A stretch of 64,000 nt of DNA from Bacillota bacterium (GCA_023417475.1 JAEZFP010000045.1:1-64000), one strand, 5' to 3'; positions 33,366 to 41,427 are shown, numbered from the stretch's first letter. Program-made: numbers and translations. The notes: generated by a model not told the origin, from the sequence alone.

Positions 33366-34244
33366 TTGTCAAATCTAAAAACAAAACAGATTGCAATTTA
33401 TGGAAAAGGAGGGATCGGCAAATCCACAACCACCTCCAATATCAGCGCCGCGTTGGCCAAAGCCGGCTATCGGGTAATGCAATTCGGGTGCGATCCCAAA
33501 AGTGATTCCACCAACACGCTGCGGGGTGGACAGTATATTCCGACAGTCCTGGATACTTTACGTGAAAAAAATACCGTCAAAGCCGAAGAGGTCGTCTATA
33601 AAGGATTCGGCGGAGTCTATTGTGTCGAGGCGGGTGGCCCGGCTCCGGGAGTCGGATGCGCCGGACGCGGCATCATTACGGCGGTTCAGCTATTAAAACA
33701 ATTGAAAGTCTTTGAAGAGTTGGAGCTGGATTTTGTCTTGTTTGACGTGCTGGGAGACGTGGTCTGCGGCGGTTTTGCGGTGCCGATCCGCGAAGGAATC
33801 GCTGATCACGTATTTACGGTGTCGTCCGCTGATTTTATGGCGATTTACGCCGCCAACAATTTGTTCAAGGGGATCCAAAAATACTCCAATAGCGGCGGCG
33901 CATTGTTGGGGGGCGTAATCGCCAATTCCATCAACGCCCCGTACGCCAAAGAGATCATCGATGATTTCGTCAAACAGACCGACACCCAGGTGATTGGCTA
34001 TATCCCACGCTCAGTCACGGTTACTCAAGCCGAATTGCAGGGAAAAACCACCATCGAGGCAGCGCCCGATTCCGAACAGGCGAAGATTTATCAACGGTTG
34101 GCGGAACGGATCGCCGGGCATAACGATTCCAAGGCTCCTTCCCCTTTGGATGTGAAAGATCTGCGGGAATGGGCGGCCAAATGGGCTGACGAACTGTTGG
34201 CGTTGGAGACGGGCGAAGTCCGGAGCGCGGCGGCCAATATTTAG
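33366..34244 (+). CDS. NifH-like nitrogenase reductase (Fe protein) H2
   Basis: 292 residues, very similar to H1 along its whole length. P-loop GKGGIGKSTTTSN, cluster cysteines in GVGCAGRG and GDVVCGGFAVP, and the same C-terminal extension DVKDLREWAAKWAD. TTG 33366, 9 nt after AAGGAG, matches the H1 start in position and length; an upstream ATG frame at 33318 overlaps that RBS region and is not conserved. It follows D3K3 and precedes the methionine-type transporter, so probably donates electrons to D3K3. The near identity suggests recent duplication or exchange, and H1 and H2 may be interchangeable. Confidence 0.9.
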   Translation: MSNLKTKQIAIYGKGGIGKSTTTSNISAALAKAGYRVMQFGCDPKSDSTNTLRGGQYIPTVLDTLREKNTVKAEEVVYKGFGGVYCVEAGGPAPGVGCAGRGIITAVQLLKQLKVFEELELDFVLFDVLGDVVCGGFAVPIREGIADHVFTVSSADFMAIYAANNLFKGIQKYSNSGGALLGGVIANSINAPYAKEIIDDFVKQTDTQVIGYIPRSVTVTQAELQGKTTIEAAPDSEQAKIYQRLAERIAGHNDSKAPSPLDVKDLREWAAKWADELLALETGEVRSAAANI

Positions 34245-34259
34245 GGGGAGGAGCCTTTG

Positions 34260-35024
34260 ATGATTCAAATTGAAGGGTTGACCAAAAGTTACGCCACACC
34301 TGACGGCGCGATCGCCGCCTTAAAAAATGTGAATTTAGCAATTGATCAGGGCGATATTTTCGGCATCATCGGTTTTAGCGGCGCGGGCAAATCCACTTTG
34401 ATCCGTTGCTTGAACCGTTTGGAAGAGCCGGATACCGGAAAAATTATCATCGGCGATCAGGAGATCACCGCTTTAAACAAAGCCCAACTGCGCCAAGCCC
34501 GCAAGAAAATCGGCATGATCTTTCAACATTTTAATCTGTTCGACTCCAAGACGGTCTTTGAGAATATTGCCTTTCCATTGGCAGTGGCAGGCGATTCGCG
34601 GCGGCGGATCAATCAGCGGGTGGGCGAATTGTTGGAGTTGGTGCAATTGCAGGACAAGGCAAACGCTTATCCTATGCAATTAAGCGGTGGTCAAAAACAG
34701 CGGGTGGGAATTGCCCGGGCGCTGGCGAACAACCCGGAAGTCTTGCTCAGCGACGAGGCTACCTCAGCGTTGGATCCGAAAACAACCTATTCCATCTTGG
34801 AGCTGTTGCGGAGCATTAATGACCGTTTAAATCTGACCATTGTGTTGATCACCCATGAGATGGACGTATTGCGCCGGGTTTGTAACCGGGTTGCGGTGCT
34901 GGAGGATGGGGAGATTACCGAAACCGGTTCGGTGAAAGAACTTTTCACCAACCCGCAGACCGATACGACCAAGCTTTTTGTTCAGAGTGATTGCGAATTG
35001 CAGCAAAATCTATATTACATTTAG
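34260..35024 (+). CDS. metN: MetN-type ABC transporter ATPase 1, lacking the C-terminal regulatory domain
   Basis: 254 residues. Walker A is GFSGAGKST, the signature is LSGGQKQRVGIARAL, Walker B is VLLSDEATSALD, and the H-loop is VLITHEMD. Sequence matches MetN of the methionine uptake transporter family. It ends at about residue 254, where most MetN proteins continue with a ~90-residue NIL domain that senses methionine (transinhibition). MetN2 at 36829 has that domain. This copy should therefore escape feedback by its substrate. ATG 34260, 6 nt after GGGGGAGGAG. Operon with MetI1 and MetQ1 behind H2. Confidence 0.88.
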   Translation: MIQIEGLTKSYATPDGAIAALKNVNLAIDQGDIFGIIGFSGAGKSTLIRCLNRLEEPDTGKIIIGDQEITALNKAQLRQARKKIGMIFQHFNLFDSKTVFENIAFPLAVAGDSRRRINQRVGELLELVQLQDKANAYPMQLSGGQKQRVGIARALANNPEVLLSDEATSALDPKTTYSILELLRSINDRLNLTIVLITHEMDVLRRVCNRVAVLEDGEITETGSVKELFTNPQTDTTKLFVQSDCELQQNLYYI

Positions 35025-35036
35025 GAATGATGCGTA

Positions 35037-35705
35037 ATGGCAAATGATCTTTTTCCTCTGCTCGGTACAGCCCTGGGCGAGACTTTATACATGGTGGTAT
35101 TAGCGACGGTTGCGGCATTAATTATCGGCTTGCCGCTAGGCATTGCGTTGGTGGTGACTTCGAAAGGACATATTGCCGACTGGCCCGGTTTTAACCAAAC
35201 TGTCAGTACGTTGGTCAATGTGTTCCGTTCGTTCCCATTTATTATTTTGATTGTGGTTTTATTACCGCTCGCCAGATTGGTCATTGGCACTACGTTAGGA
35301 GCGACGGCGGCGGTGGTGCCGCTGGCTGTCGGGTCGGCCCCCTTTCTGGCGCGGATTATTGAAAACAGTTTAAAGGAGGTGGAAAAAGGCAAAATTGAAG
35401 CCGCCCTTGCCATGGGCGCCAAACCTGCCACGATTATTCGGGATATTTTGATTCCGGAATCCCTACCCTCGTTAATCCGGGGAATTACCTTGGCGATCAT
35501 TACCATCACCGGGTTCACCGCAACCGCGGGGGCGATCGGCGCGGGGGGGTTAGGCAGTTTGGCGATTCGTTTCGGGTATATGCGTTACCGTGACGACATT
35601 ATGTTTTGGACTGTGGCGGTATTAGTCGTCTTCGTCCAACTGATCCAATGGGGAGGGAACCGAATGGCCAATCGGATTGAACGCAAACGTCATAAGAGTT
35701 TGTGA
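35037..35705 (+). CDS. metI: MetI-type ABC permease 1
   Basis: 222 residues with about five membrane helices and the EAA loop EAALAMGAKPATIIRDILIPESLPS, the normal MetI length. Begins 12 nt after MetN1. With MetN1 and MetQ1 it forms a complete importer of the D-/L-methionine family. Relatives also take up methionine sulfoxide, formyl-methionine, cystine-like and other sulfur compounds. C-terminus is basic (NRIERKRHK). Confidence 0.9.
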   Translation: MANDLFPLLGTALGETLYMVVLATVAALIIGLPLGIALVVTSKGHIADWPGFNQTVSTLVNVFRSFPFIILIVVLLPLARLVIGTTLGATAAVVPLAVGSAPFLARIIENSLKEVEKGKIEAALAMGAKPATIIRDILIPESLPSLIRGITLAIITITGFTATAGAIGAGGLGSLAIRFGYMRYRDDIMFWTVAVLVVFVQLIQWGGNRMANRIERKRHKSL

Positions 35706-35742
35706 AAGATCGAATTCGAAAGAAATGAAAGGATGATAACTG

Positions 35743-36537
35743 ATGAAACGTTTTTTCTTATGGTTTTTTGTAGTATTGGTCACCGGAGGGTCGGTCGTCG
35801 GATTAGCTTCCGCCGCTAACGTCACGCTGAAAGTAGGAGCAGCAGTGGTCCCACACGCTCAAATATTGGAGGTTGTTAAACCGGTATTGCAGAAAGAAGG
35901 GATTAACCTTCAGATTGTGGTGCTTGATGATGAGGGACAGCTCAATCCGGCGCTCAACGATAAACAAATTGACGCCAATTACTTTCAGCATGTTCCCTAT
36001 CTTGCTTCGGTATCGAAAGAAAAAGGTTATAAATTTACCGTTGCCGGAAAAATACATGTCGAGCCGATCGGGTTATACTCGAAAAAGCTTAAATCCAAAG
36101 ATGAGCTGAAAAACGGCGCTAAAATCGCCATTCCCAACAATCCCTCCAATGAGTTTCGCGCTTTGGTTTTGTTGGAGGCGAATGGTTTGATCCAATTGAA
36201 GAAGGGTTTAGCCAACTATCAAGCGACACCGCAAGATATCATCGCCAATCCGAAACAACTGCAATTCGTAGAGATCGAAGCGGCTCAATTGACCCGGACG
36301 TTACCGGATGTGGACGGCGCGGTGATTAACACCAATTTTGTCCTTGACGCCAAGATTGACCCCAATACCGCCCTCTTCCGCGAGAACGCCAACTCGCCAT
36401 ATGCGAATGTAATTGTCGTTCGGAAAGGTGATGAAACTCGACCGGAGATCCTAAAGCTGGTTACCGCTCTGCAAAGCCCGGCGGTTAAAAAATTCATTCT
36501 CGATAAATATAAGGGTGCGGTTGTTCCGGCTTTTTAA
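35743..36537 (+). CDS. metQ: MetQ/NlpA-family solute-binding protein 1
   Basis: 264 residues. Signal peptide of about 24 residues ending LASA-AN with no lipobox Cys, unlike typical Gram-positive MetQ lipoproteins. The MetQ fold shows VGAAVVPHAQILEVVKPVL, the QHVPYLASV ligand loop (FQH), and VEPIGLYSKKLKS, then IPNNPSNEFRALVLLE and a C-terminal KFILDKYKGAVVPAF. Soluble periplasmic location would suit a diderm cell. Last gene of the H2-MetNIQ1 unit, followed by a terminator. Confidence 0.88.
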   Translation: MKRFFLWFFVVLVTGGSVVGLASAANVTLKVGAAVVPHAQILEVVKPVLQKEGINLQIVVLDDEGQLNPALNDKQIDANYFQHVPYLASVSKEKGYKFTVAGKIHVEPIGLYSKKLKSKDELKNGAKIAIPNNPSNEFRALVLLEANGLIQLKKGLANYQATPQDIIANPKQLQFVEIEAAQLTRTLPDVDGAVINTNFVLDAKIDPNTALFRENANSPYANVIVVRKGDETRPEILKLVTALQSPAVKKFILDKYKGAVVPAF

Positions 36538-36567
36538 TGACAATGGATGAAGAAGGATGTATTTATT

Positions 36568-36607
36568 AAAGCCACTTGGTTCATTCGGAGCGAGTGGCTT
36601 TATTTTT
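36568..36607 (+). terminator. Intrinsic terminator after MetQ1
   Basis: AAAGCCACT (36568-36576) pairs with AGTGGCTTT (36593-36601), followed by ATTTTT. It ends the unit that carries H2 and MetNIQ-1. Confidence 0.75.
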
Positions 36608-36630
36608 GTGCGATAATGTAACTTCTTGAA

Positions 36631-36659
36631 TTGACAAAATGACATGAAAGGATTATGAT
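36631..36659 (+). promoter_or_regulatory. Sigma-A promoter of the MetN2 operon
   Basis: TTGACA (36631-36636), 17-bp spacer, TATGAT (36654-36659): the same hexamers and spacing as the promoter at 3144. Transcription would start near 36666, about 42 nt before leader element F. Confidence 0.72.
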
Positions 36660-36707
36660 AGATAAAACACTAGTATTCCGACTGAATTTAAAGAATTTAA
36701 TATTGAT

Positions 36708-36778
36708 GGTTGACCAGATAACTGGAGACCAAGTTGACTGCGGGAGGGCACCCCTGTGGTTGGCTTGGTCTATTTTTT
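36708..36778 (+). promoter_or_regulatory. Leader element F before the MetN2 operon
   Basis: GGTT, GA, CCAG, loop ATAA, CTGG, A, GACC forms the conserved hairpin. The overlapping terminator stem pairs AGACCAAG with CTTGGTCT and ends in TATTTTTT, with a G/C-rich inner part. It lies directly between promoter and MetN2, the clearest promoter-switch-gene layout of the family together with A1/A2. Confidence 0.78.
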
Positions 36779-36828
36779 ATCGGCGCTAGTGAAGTACCGG
36801 TGCAGTTTCTTACATGGAGGAATGGCAT

Positions 36829-37929
36829 TTGATCCAATTGCAAGATATCAAAAAGACTTTTACGACCAAAAGTTACGCATTGGAAGCATTACGTGGTGTA
36901 ACCCTGCAGATTAACGCCGGGGAAATTTTTGGGATCATCGGTTACAGCGGCGCCGGAAAAAGCACGTTGATCCGTTGTATCAATTTGTTAGAGCGTCCCA
37001 CCTCCGGAACGGTAATTGTTAACGGGAAAGAGTTGACGGCATTAGCGCCCCATGAACTTCGCAAAAGCCGGGAAAAGATTGGGATGATCTTTCAAAGTTT
37101 TAATCTGATGCGCTCGCGCAATGTGTTCCAAAACGTTGCCTACCCTCTAAAACAGCAAGGCTTGAACCACAAGCAGATTGCCACGAAAGTTTTAAATTTG
37201 TTGGAGTTGGTCGGCATCAGCGAAAAGGTCGAGGCATACCCGTCGCAACTGAGCGGGGGCCAGAAACAACGGGTGGCGATTGCCCGGGCCTTGGCGAACG
37301 ATCCGGAAGTGTTGTTATGCGACGAAGCGACTTCGGCGTTGGATCCCCAGACCACCCATTCAATATTAAAACTTTTAAAGGATATCAACCAAAAATTGAA
37401 TTTGACGATCGTGGTGATCACCCATGAAATGCAAGTGATTAAAGAGATTTGTCACCGGGTGGCGGTGATGGATCACGGCAAAATTGTCGAATCCGGCGAC
37501 TTGCTTCAGCTATTTGCTCATCCGAAAGTGCAGGTGACCAAGGATTTTATTGCCACGGTTTTTCAGTCCAACCGTACCAAAGAATTTATTGAAACGGCGC
37601 ATTTCGAGCACTCGTTGCAACCGAATGAAGTTGCCGCCCAGGTTGCGTTGGTCGGGGCAACAGCGAGTCAAACCTTTATCTCCGAAATATCCAGGCGGTT
37701 TTTCGTTGATACGCAGATCGTTTTCGGCAATATCGAATTGGTTCAAGGGGTGTCGGTTGGAAACCTGTTTGTCAAGTTCCGCGGCGAACGGGATAATCTC
37801 GCCAAGGCGCTTCAATATCTGACCGAATTTGCGATTCCAGTGGAGGTGTTACATGATGTTGGAGATCTTGAAACCGCTCATTCCCAATGTGATCAATCTC
37901 TTCCCCGATATGATCAAAGCGCTGTCTGA
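36829..37929 (+). CDS. metN: MetN-type ABC transporter ATPase 2 with C-terminal NIL domain
   Basis: 366 residues. Walker A GYSGAGKST, signature LSGGQKQRVAIARAL, Walker B VLLCDEATSALD, H-loop VVITHEMQ, then a C-terminal NIL domain (about residues 260-340: RRFFVDTQIVFGNIELVQG), the methionine-sensing regulatory domain. Start TTG 36829, 8 nt after GGAGG; ATG 36814 overlaps the RBS. The gene continues 77 bp past the start of MetI2, an unusually long overlap. First gene behind promoter 36631 and leader element F. Confidence 0.9.
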   Translation: MIQLQDIKKTFTTKSYALEALRGVTLQINAGEIFGIIGYSGAGKSTLIRCINLLERPTSGTVIVNGKELTALAPHELRKSREKIGMIFQSFNLMRSRNVFQNVAYPLKQQGLNHKQIATKVLNLLELVGISEKVEAYPSQLSGGQKQRVAIARALANDPEVLLCDEATSALDPQTTHSILKLLKDINQKLNLTIVVITHEMQVIKEICHRVAVMDHGKIVESGDLLQLFAHPKVQVTKDFIATVFQSNRTKEFIETAHFEHSLQPNEVAAQVALVGATASQTFISEISRRFFVDTQIVFGNIELVQGVSVGNLFVKFRGERDNLAKALQYLTEFAIPVEVLHDVGDLETAHSQCDQSLPRYDQSAV

Positions 37930-38536
37930 AACCGTTTTTATGGTCTTGATAGCGGGAGCGATCGCCACGATCGTCGGAATCCCCATCGGAGTCGTTTTGG
38001 TTACTACCCGCTCCGGTGGAATTTTGGAAAACCGGGCAGTCAACAATATTGTTGGCAAAATCATCAATGTGTTGCGTTCGATTCCATTCATCATTTTATT
38101 GGCGGCGATCATTCCGGTTACCCGGTTTTTGGTAGGGACCACCATTGGCACCAAAGGCGCGCTGGTCCCTTTGATCTTCGGGTCGGCGCCGTTTATCGCG
38201 CGTCAGATCGAATCGGCGCTGTTGGATATCGACAAAGGGGTTGTCGAGGCGGCACAAGCCATGGGTTCGAGTCCACTGGAGATTATTTGCCGGGTGATGT
38301 TTCGGGAGGGGCTCCCCGGAATTATTTACGCGCTGACGATCACCACCATCAGTTTAATTGGTTTGTCGGCTATGGCGGGTACGGTTGGAGGAGGTGGATT
38401 GGGTGATTTCGCCATTCGTTACGGTTATCAGTATTTCCAGACGGATGTAATGGTCATCACCATTATTATCCTGCTGATCCTGGTCAATGTGGTTCAGGGA
38501 ATCGGCGATTTATTGATCAAATTGACCAGTCATTAA
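37853..38536 (+). CDS. metI: MetI-type ABC permease 2
   Basis: 227 residues, about five membrane helices, EAA loop EAAQAMGSSPLEIICRVMFREGLPG. ATG 37853 follows GGAGG by 6 nt inside the end of MetN2, so translation is coupled through a 77-bp out-of-frame overlap. An upstream in-frame start at 37829 has no RBS. Works with MetN2 and MetQ2. Confidence 0.9.
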   Translation: MMLEILKPLIPNVINLFPDMIKALSETVFMVLIAGAIATIVGIPIGVVLVTTRSGGILENRAVNNIVGKIINVLRSIPFIILLAAIIPVTRFLVGTTIGTKGALVPLIFGSAPFIARQIESALLDIDKGVVEAAQAMGSSPLEIICRVMFREGLPGIIYALTITTISLIGLSAMAGTVGGGGLGDFAIRYGYQYFQTDVMVITIIILLILVNVVQGIGDLLIKLTSH

Positions 38537-38562
38537 TACAAATTGAATATGGAGGATTATCG

Positions 38563-39384
38563 ATGAAAAAATCAATGGTTTGGGTTGTTGCATTATTATT
38601 GGGTTTCGGAATTATTTTTAATTCGTATCTTGGCGACATTGCCGCGGCGGACAAAAAACAGGTCGTTAAACTAGGCATTGCCGGCGAGGACTACCGGATC
38701 TGGAATATTGTCAAAGCGAAACTGGCGAAAGAAGCTATCGAGTTGCAGATTATCAGCTTTGCCGATTATATCCGCCCCAATTTAGCCTTGGCGGAAAAAG
38801 AAATTGATTTGAATGCGTTTCAACATTATGCGTATCTTAATAAATTTGCGGCGGACCGTCATTTGAAACTGGCGCCGATCGGTGAGACGATCCTTGCCCC
38901 GATGGGAATTTACTCGAGCAGTCTCAAGTCGGTGAAGAAATTGAAAGCTGAAGCGAAAATCGCGATCCCCAATGATGCGACCAATGAGGGACGGGCGCTC
39001 AATCTCTTGCAAAGCGCCGGGTTAATTAAGATTAAAGCCGGAGTTGGCCTCTTGCCGACCCTAAAAGATGTGGTGGAGAATCCGAAACGTTTGCAGATCA
39101 TCGAACTCGTCGCCACCCAGATTCCCCGTTCGCTGCAGGATGTGGACATCGCGGTAATCAATAGCGGTGTTGCGATCGACGCCAAATTTTCCCCGGTCAA
39201 AGATGCGATTTTTCTGGAAAACTCCAAGTTGGAAACTTCAAAACCGTATGTCAATCTGATCGTGGCCCGGGAAGAGGATAAGGACAATTCCCTGTATCAA
39301 AAAGTGGTCAAGGCGTATCGTTCCAAAGATGTCAAAAACGCGATTAACACCATTTATCAAGGCGCTTTTATTCCTGCGTTCTAA
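38563..39384 (+). CDS. metQ: MetQ/NlpA-family solute-binding protein 2
   Basis: 273 residues. The signal peptide ends near DIAAA-DK without lipobox Cys. It shows the MetQ features: VKLGIAGEDYRIWNIVKAKL, the NAFQHYAYLNKF ligand loop, APMGIYSSSLKSVKKLK, IPNDATNEGRALNLL and a C-terminal YQGAFIPAF. It differs from MetQ1 at the N-terminal lobe (EDYRIW against AVVPHA), so the two transporters probably prefer different ligands. Last gene of the transporter trio, followed by a long hairpin. Confidence 0.88.
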   Translation: MKKSMVWVVALLLGFGIIFNSYLGDIAAADKKQVVKLGIAGEDYRIWNIVKAKLAKEAIELQIISFADYIRPNLALAEKEIDLNAFQHYAYLNKFAADRHLKLAPIGETILAPMGIYSSSLKSVKKLKAEAKIAIPNDATNEGRALNLLQSAGLIKIKAGVGLLPTLKDVVENPKRLQIIELVATQIPRSLQDVDIAVINSGVAIDAKFSPVKDAIFLENSKLETSKPYVNLIVAREEDKDNSLYQKVVKAYRSKDVKNAINTIYQGAFIPAF

Positions 39385-39400
39385 CGTAGGGCATTGTCAC

Positions 39401-39440
39401 AAGCAAGCATTCATTCCATTTGAATGCTTGCTTAGGTTTT
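39401..39440 (+). terminator. Hairpin after MetQ2, weak intrinsic terminator
   Basis: AAGCAAGCATTCA (39401-39413) and TGAATGCTTGCTT (39421-39433) form a perfect 13-bp stem with a 7-nt loop, followed by AGGTTTTA. The T run is displaced by three bases, so termination may be partial. Confidence 0.6.
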
Positions 39441-39479
39441 ATCGCTCGCGAATCATTTCAAAGGAAAGAAGACGTTATC

Positions 39480-40688
39480 ATGAGTACTGTTACAATCAGC
39501 ACCGCAGCGTTAACCGAACAACTGATCGGAGACATTCAAACGCAAAGTTCCCGGTACATTCGGATCAGTCACGATCTTAACGACCATCCGGAGCTCGGCA
39601 ATGAGGAATATTACGCGTTGGGACTGCTGACCCAGGTTCTTCGCGACGAGGGTTTCAGTATTGAAACGGATATCGCGGGACACCCAACCGGATTTATTGC
39701 GCGCAAAAAAGCGCCAAACGCAATGGGTCCCGTCTTGGGATTTTTAGCCGAATATGACGCTTTGCCTGAAATCGGTCATGGCTGTGGTCACAATATCATC
39801 GGCACTGCCAGTGTGGCGGCAGCCATTACCGTAGCCAAGGTTCTGGCGGAGACCGGCGGGGAGATTGTGGTGTTTGGTTCCCCGGCGGAAGAAGGCGGCA
39901 CCAACGGCAGCGCCAAAGCGAGCTATGTGAAACAAGGCTTATTTAAAGAGATTGACGCCTGTCTGATGGTTCATCCGGCCAATTTGACAGCGACGACGGA
40001 AAGAACCTTAGCCCTGGATCCCATTGATTTTGAATTTAAAGGCAAACCCGCGCACGCGGCCGCCTGTCCGGAAAACGGGATTAATGCGTTGGACGGCGTG
40101 ATCCAACTTTTTAACGGCATTAACGCACTCCGGCAGCATCTTCCGACTGATGTCAGAATTCACGGCATTATCACTCACGGCGGCGATGCGCCCAATATTG
40201 TTCCCGCCTATGCGAAAGCCCGCTTTTTTGTCCGGGCGGGGACCCGGGCGCGTTGCAACGAAGTAACCCAAAAGGTCATCGCAATTGCGCACGGGGCGGC
40301 GCTCGCAACCGGAAGCGAAGTGGCGATCAGTTATTTTCAAAACCCGGTCGATGATTTTTTGATTAATCGCAATTTCAATACGCTGTTTAAAGAAGTGATG
40401 GAGCAGTTGGGGGCGGATATTTTAACCAACTCCGGACGTAACATGGGGTCGACCGATGCCGGCAATGTCAGTCAAGTTGTGCCGACCATTCAACCGTTTA
40501 TCCGAATCGGACCTGACGATTTGGTAGCCCATAGTGTCGAATTTGCCAACGCCGCGAAGTCCAAGGCGGGCGATCACGGGCTGTTGGTGAGCATTCAAGC
40601 GTTGGCAATCACCGGTCTCATCTTGTTGACCGATCCCCACCGCCTGCAAGCGATTAAGGATGAATTTGCCCTGCAGCGAAGCGAATGA
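39480..40688 (+). CDS. M20-family amidohydrolase (AbgB/PM20D2-like)
   Basis: 402 residues. Metal-binding motifs of the M20 peptidase/amidohydrolase family are present: GFLAEYDALPEIGHGCGHN, PAEEGGTNGSAK, MVHP, and a dimerisation domain in the middle (HAAACPENGINALDG). Such enzymes cleave N-acyl or peptide bonds in amino acid conjugates and dipeptides. Behind MetNIQ it would release cysteine, methionine or a relative from an imported conjugate, an inference from position. ATG 39480 behind AAAGGAAAG; an in-frame upstream start at 39420 lies in the terminator hairpin. Confidence 0.85.
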   Translation: MSTVTISTAALTEQLIGDIQTQSSRYIRISHDLNDHPELGNEEYYALGLLTQVLRDEGFSIETDIAGHPTGFIARKKAPNAMGPVLGFLAEYDALPEIGHGCGHNIIGTASVAAAITVAKVLAETGGEIVVFGSPAEEGGTNGSAKASYVKQGLFKEIDACLMVHPANLTATTERTLALDPIDFEFKGKPAHAAACPENGINALDGVIQLFNGINALRQHLPTDVRIHGIITHGGDAPNIVPAYAKARFFVRAGTRARCNEVTQKVIAIAHGAALATGSEVAISYFQNPVDDFLINRNFNTLFKEVMEQLGADILTNSGRNMGSTDAGNVSQVVPTIQPFIRIGPDDLVAHSVEFANAAKSKAGDHGLLVSIQALAITGLILLTDPHRLQAIKDEFALQRSE

Positions 40689-40757
40689 AATAGTTTGGCA
40701 AAGTTTTGGCAGCGCGTGATCAAACACAACAAAATGGAGAAATGGAGCGATTTGGGA

Positions 40758-41396
40758 ATGTCTGAACAGCAAATTTTAGAACAACTTGCCCAAGCCGTGA
40801 TTGATGGGGATGAAGATCTGGCGGATTCGGTCGCGCAACAAGCAATTGCGGCCGGGCTTGATGCCGGCGTGGCGATTGTCGACGGATTGGCCAAAGGGAT
40901 GGAGGTGGTCGGTCGTTATTTTGAGGAACAGGAATATTTTCTCCCCGAAGTGGTGATGGCGTCATTGGCGTTTCAAAACGGCGTGAAGATTTTAAAGCCG
41001 CATTTGCCGACTCAGGTCGCGCAGCCGGGAGTGGTCGTCATCGGAACCGTGCAAGGCGATACCCATGACATCGGGAAAAATCTGGTTGGCATTATGCTGG
41101 AAGCCGCCGGTTTCGAAGTGCATGACGCCGGGCGGGATGTTCCGCCCGAAGTGTTTACGGCCAAAGTGCGGGAGACCCAAGCGAATCTCCTCGGCTTGTC
41201 GGCGCTGATGACCACTTCGATGGTAGGAATGAAAGCGGTGGTTGACTTGCTAAAACAAGAAGGTTTACGCGATAACGTCAAGATTATGATTGGCGGCGCG
41301 CCGGTATCGGAACGTTATGCCCAAGATATCGGGGCCGACGGTTATTCGACGGACGCGGTGAGCGCGGTCCGCTTGGCAAAACGATTACTGGCGTAA
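40758..41396 (+). CDS. Corrinoid (B12-binding) methyl-carrier protein 2, MtbC/MtsB-like
   Basis: 212 residues: helical cap domain (1-85) and B12-binding domain with DxHxxG at Asp101-Thr-His103-Asp-Ile-Gly106, then SALMTTSM and IGGAPVSERYAQDIGADGY. A clear paralog of corrinoid protein 1 at 16586. ATG 40758 chosen because the conserved cap begins at SEQQILEQL; ATG 40734 and 40695 are possible. It lies directly ahead of the RACo activator and two UroD-fold methyltransferases, forming a complete corrinoid methyl-transfer operon. Confidence 0.88.
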   Translation: MSEQQILEQLAQAVIDGDEDLADSVAQQAIAAGLDAGVAIVDGLAKGMEVVGRYFEEQEYFLPEVVMASLAFQNGVKILKPHLPTQVAQPGVVVIGTVQGDTHDIGKNLVGIMLEAAGFEVHDAGRDVPPEVFTAKVRETQANLLGLSALMTTSMVGMKAVVDLLKQEGLRDNVKIMIGGAPVSERYAQDIGADGYSTDAVSAVRLAKRLLA

Positions 41397-41427
41397 TCAC
41401 ATCACAACCTGATGGGGGTAGAATGAA

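Noticed and set aside
3444..34244. Canonical nif cluster for N2 fixation
   Set aside because: No NifE/NifN/NifV/NifQ genes are visible, and the D proteins lack His442, Gln191, His195 and Arg96 equivalents. Neighbours are sulfur and corrinoid genes.
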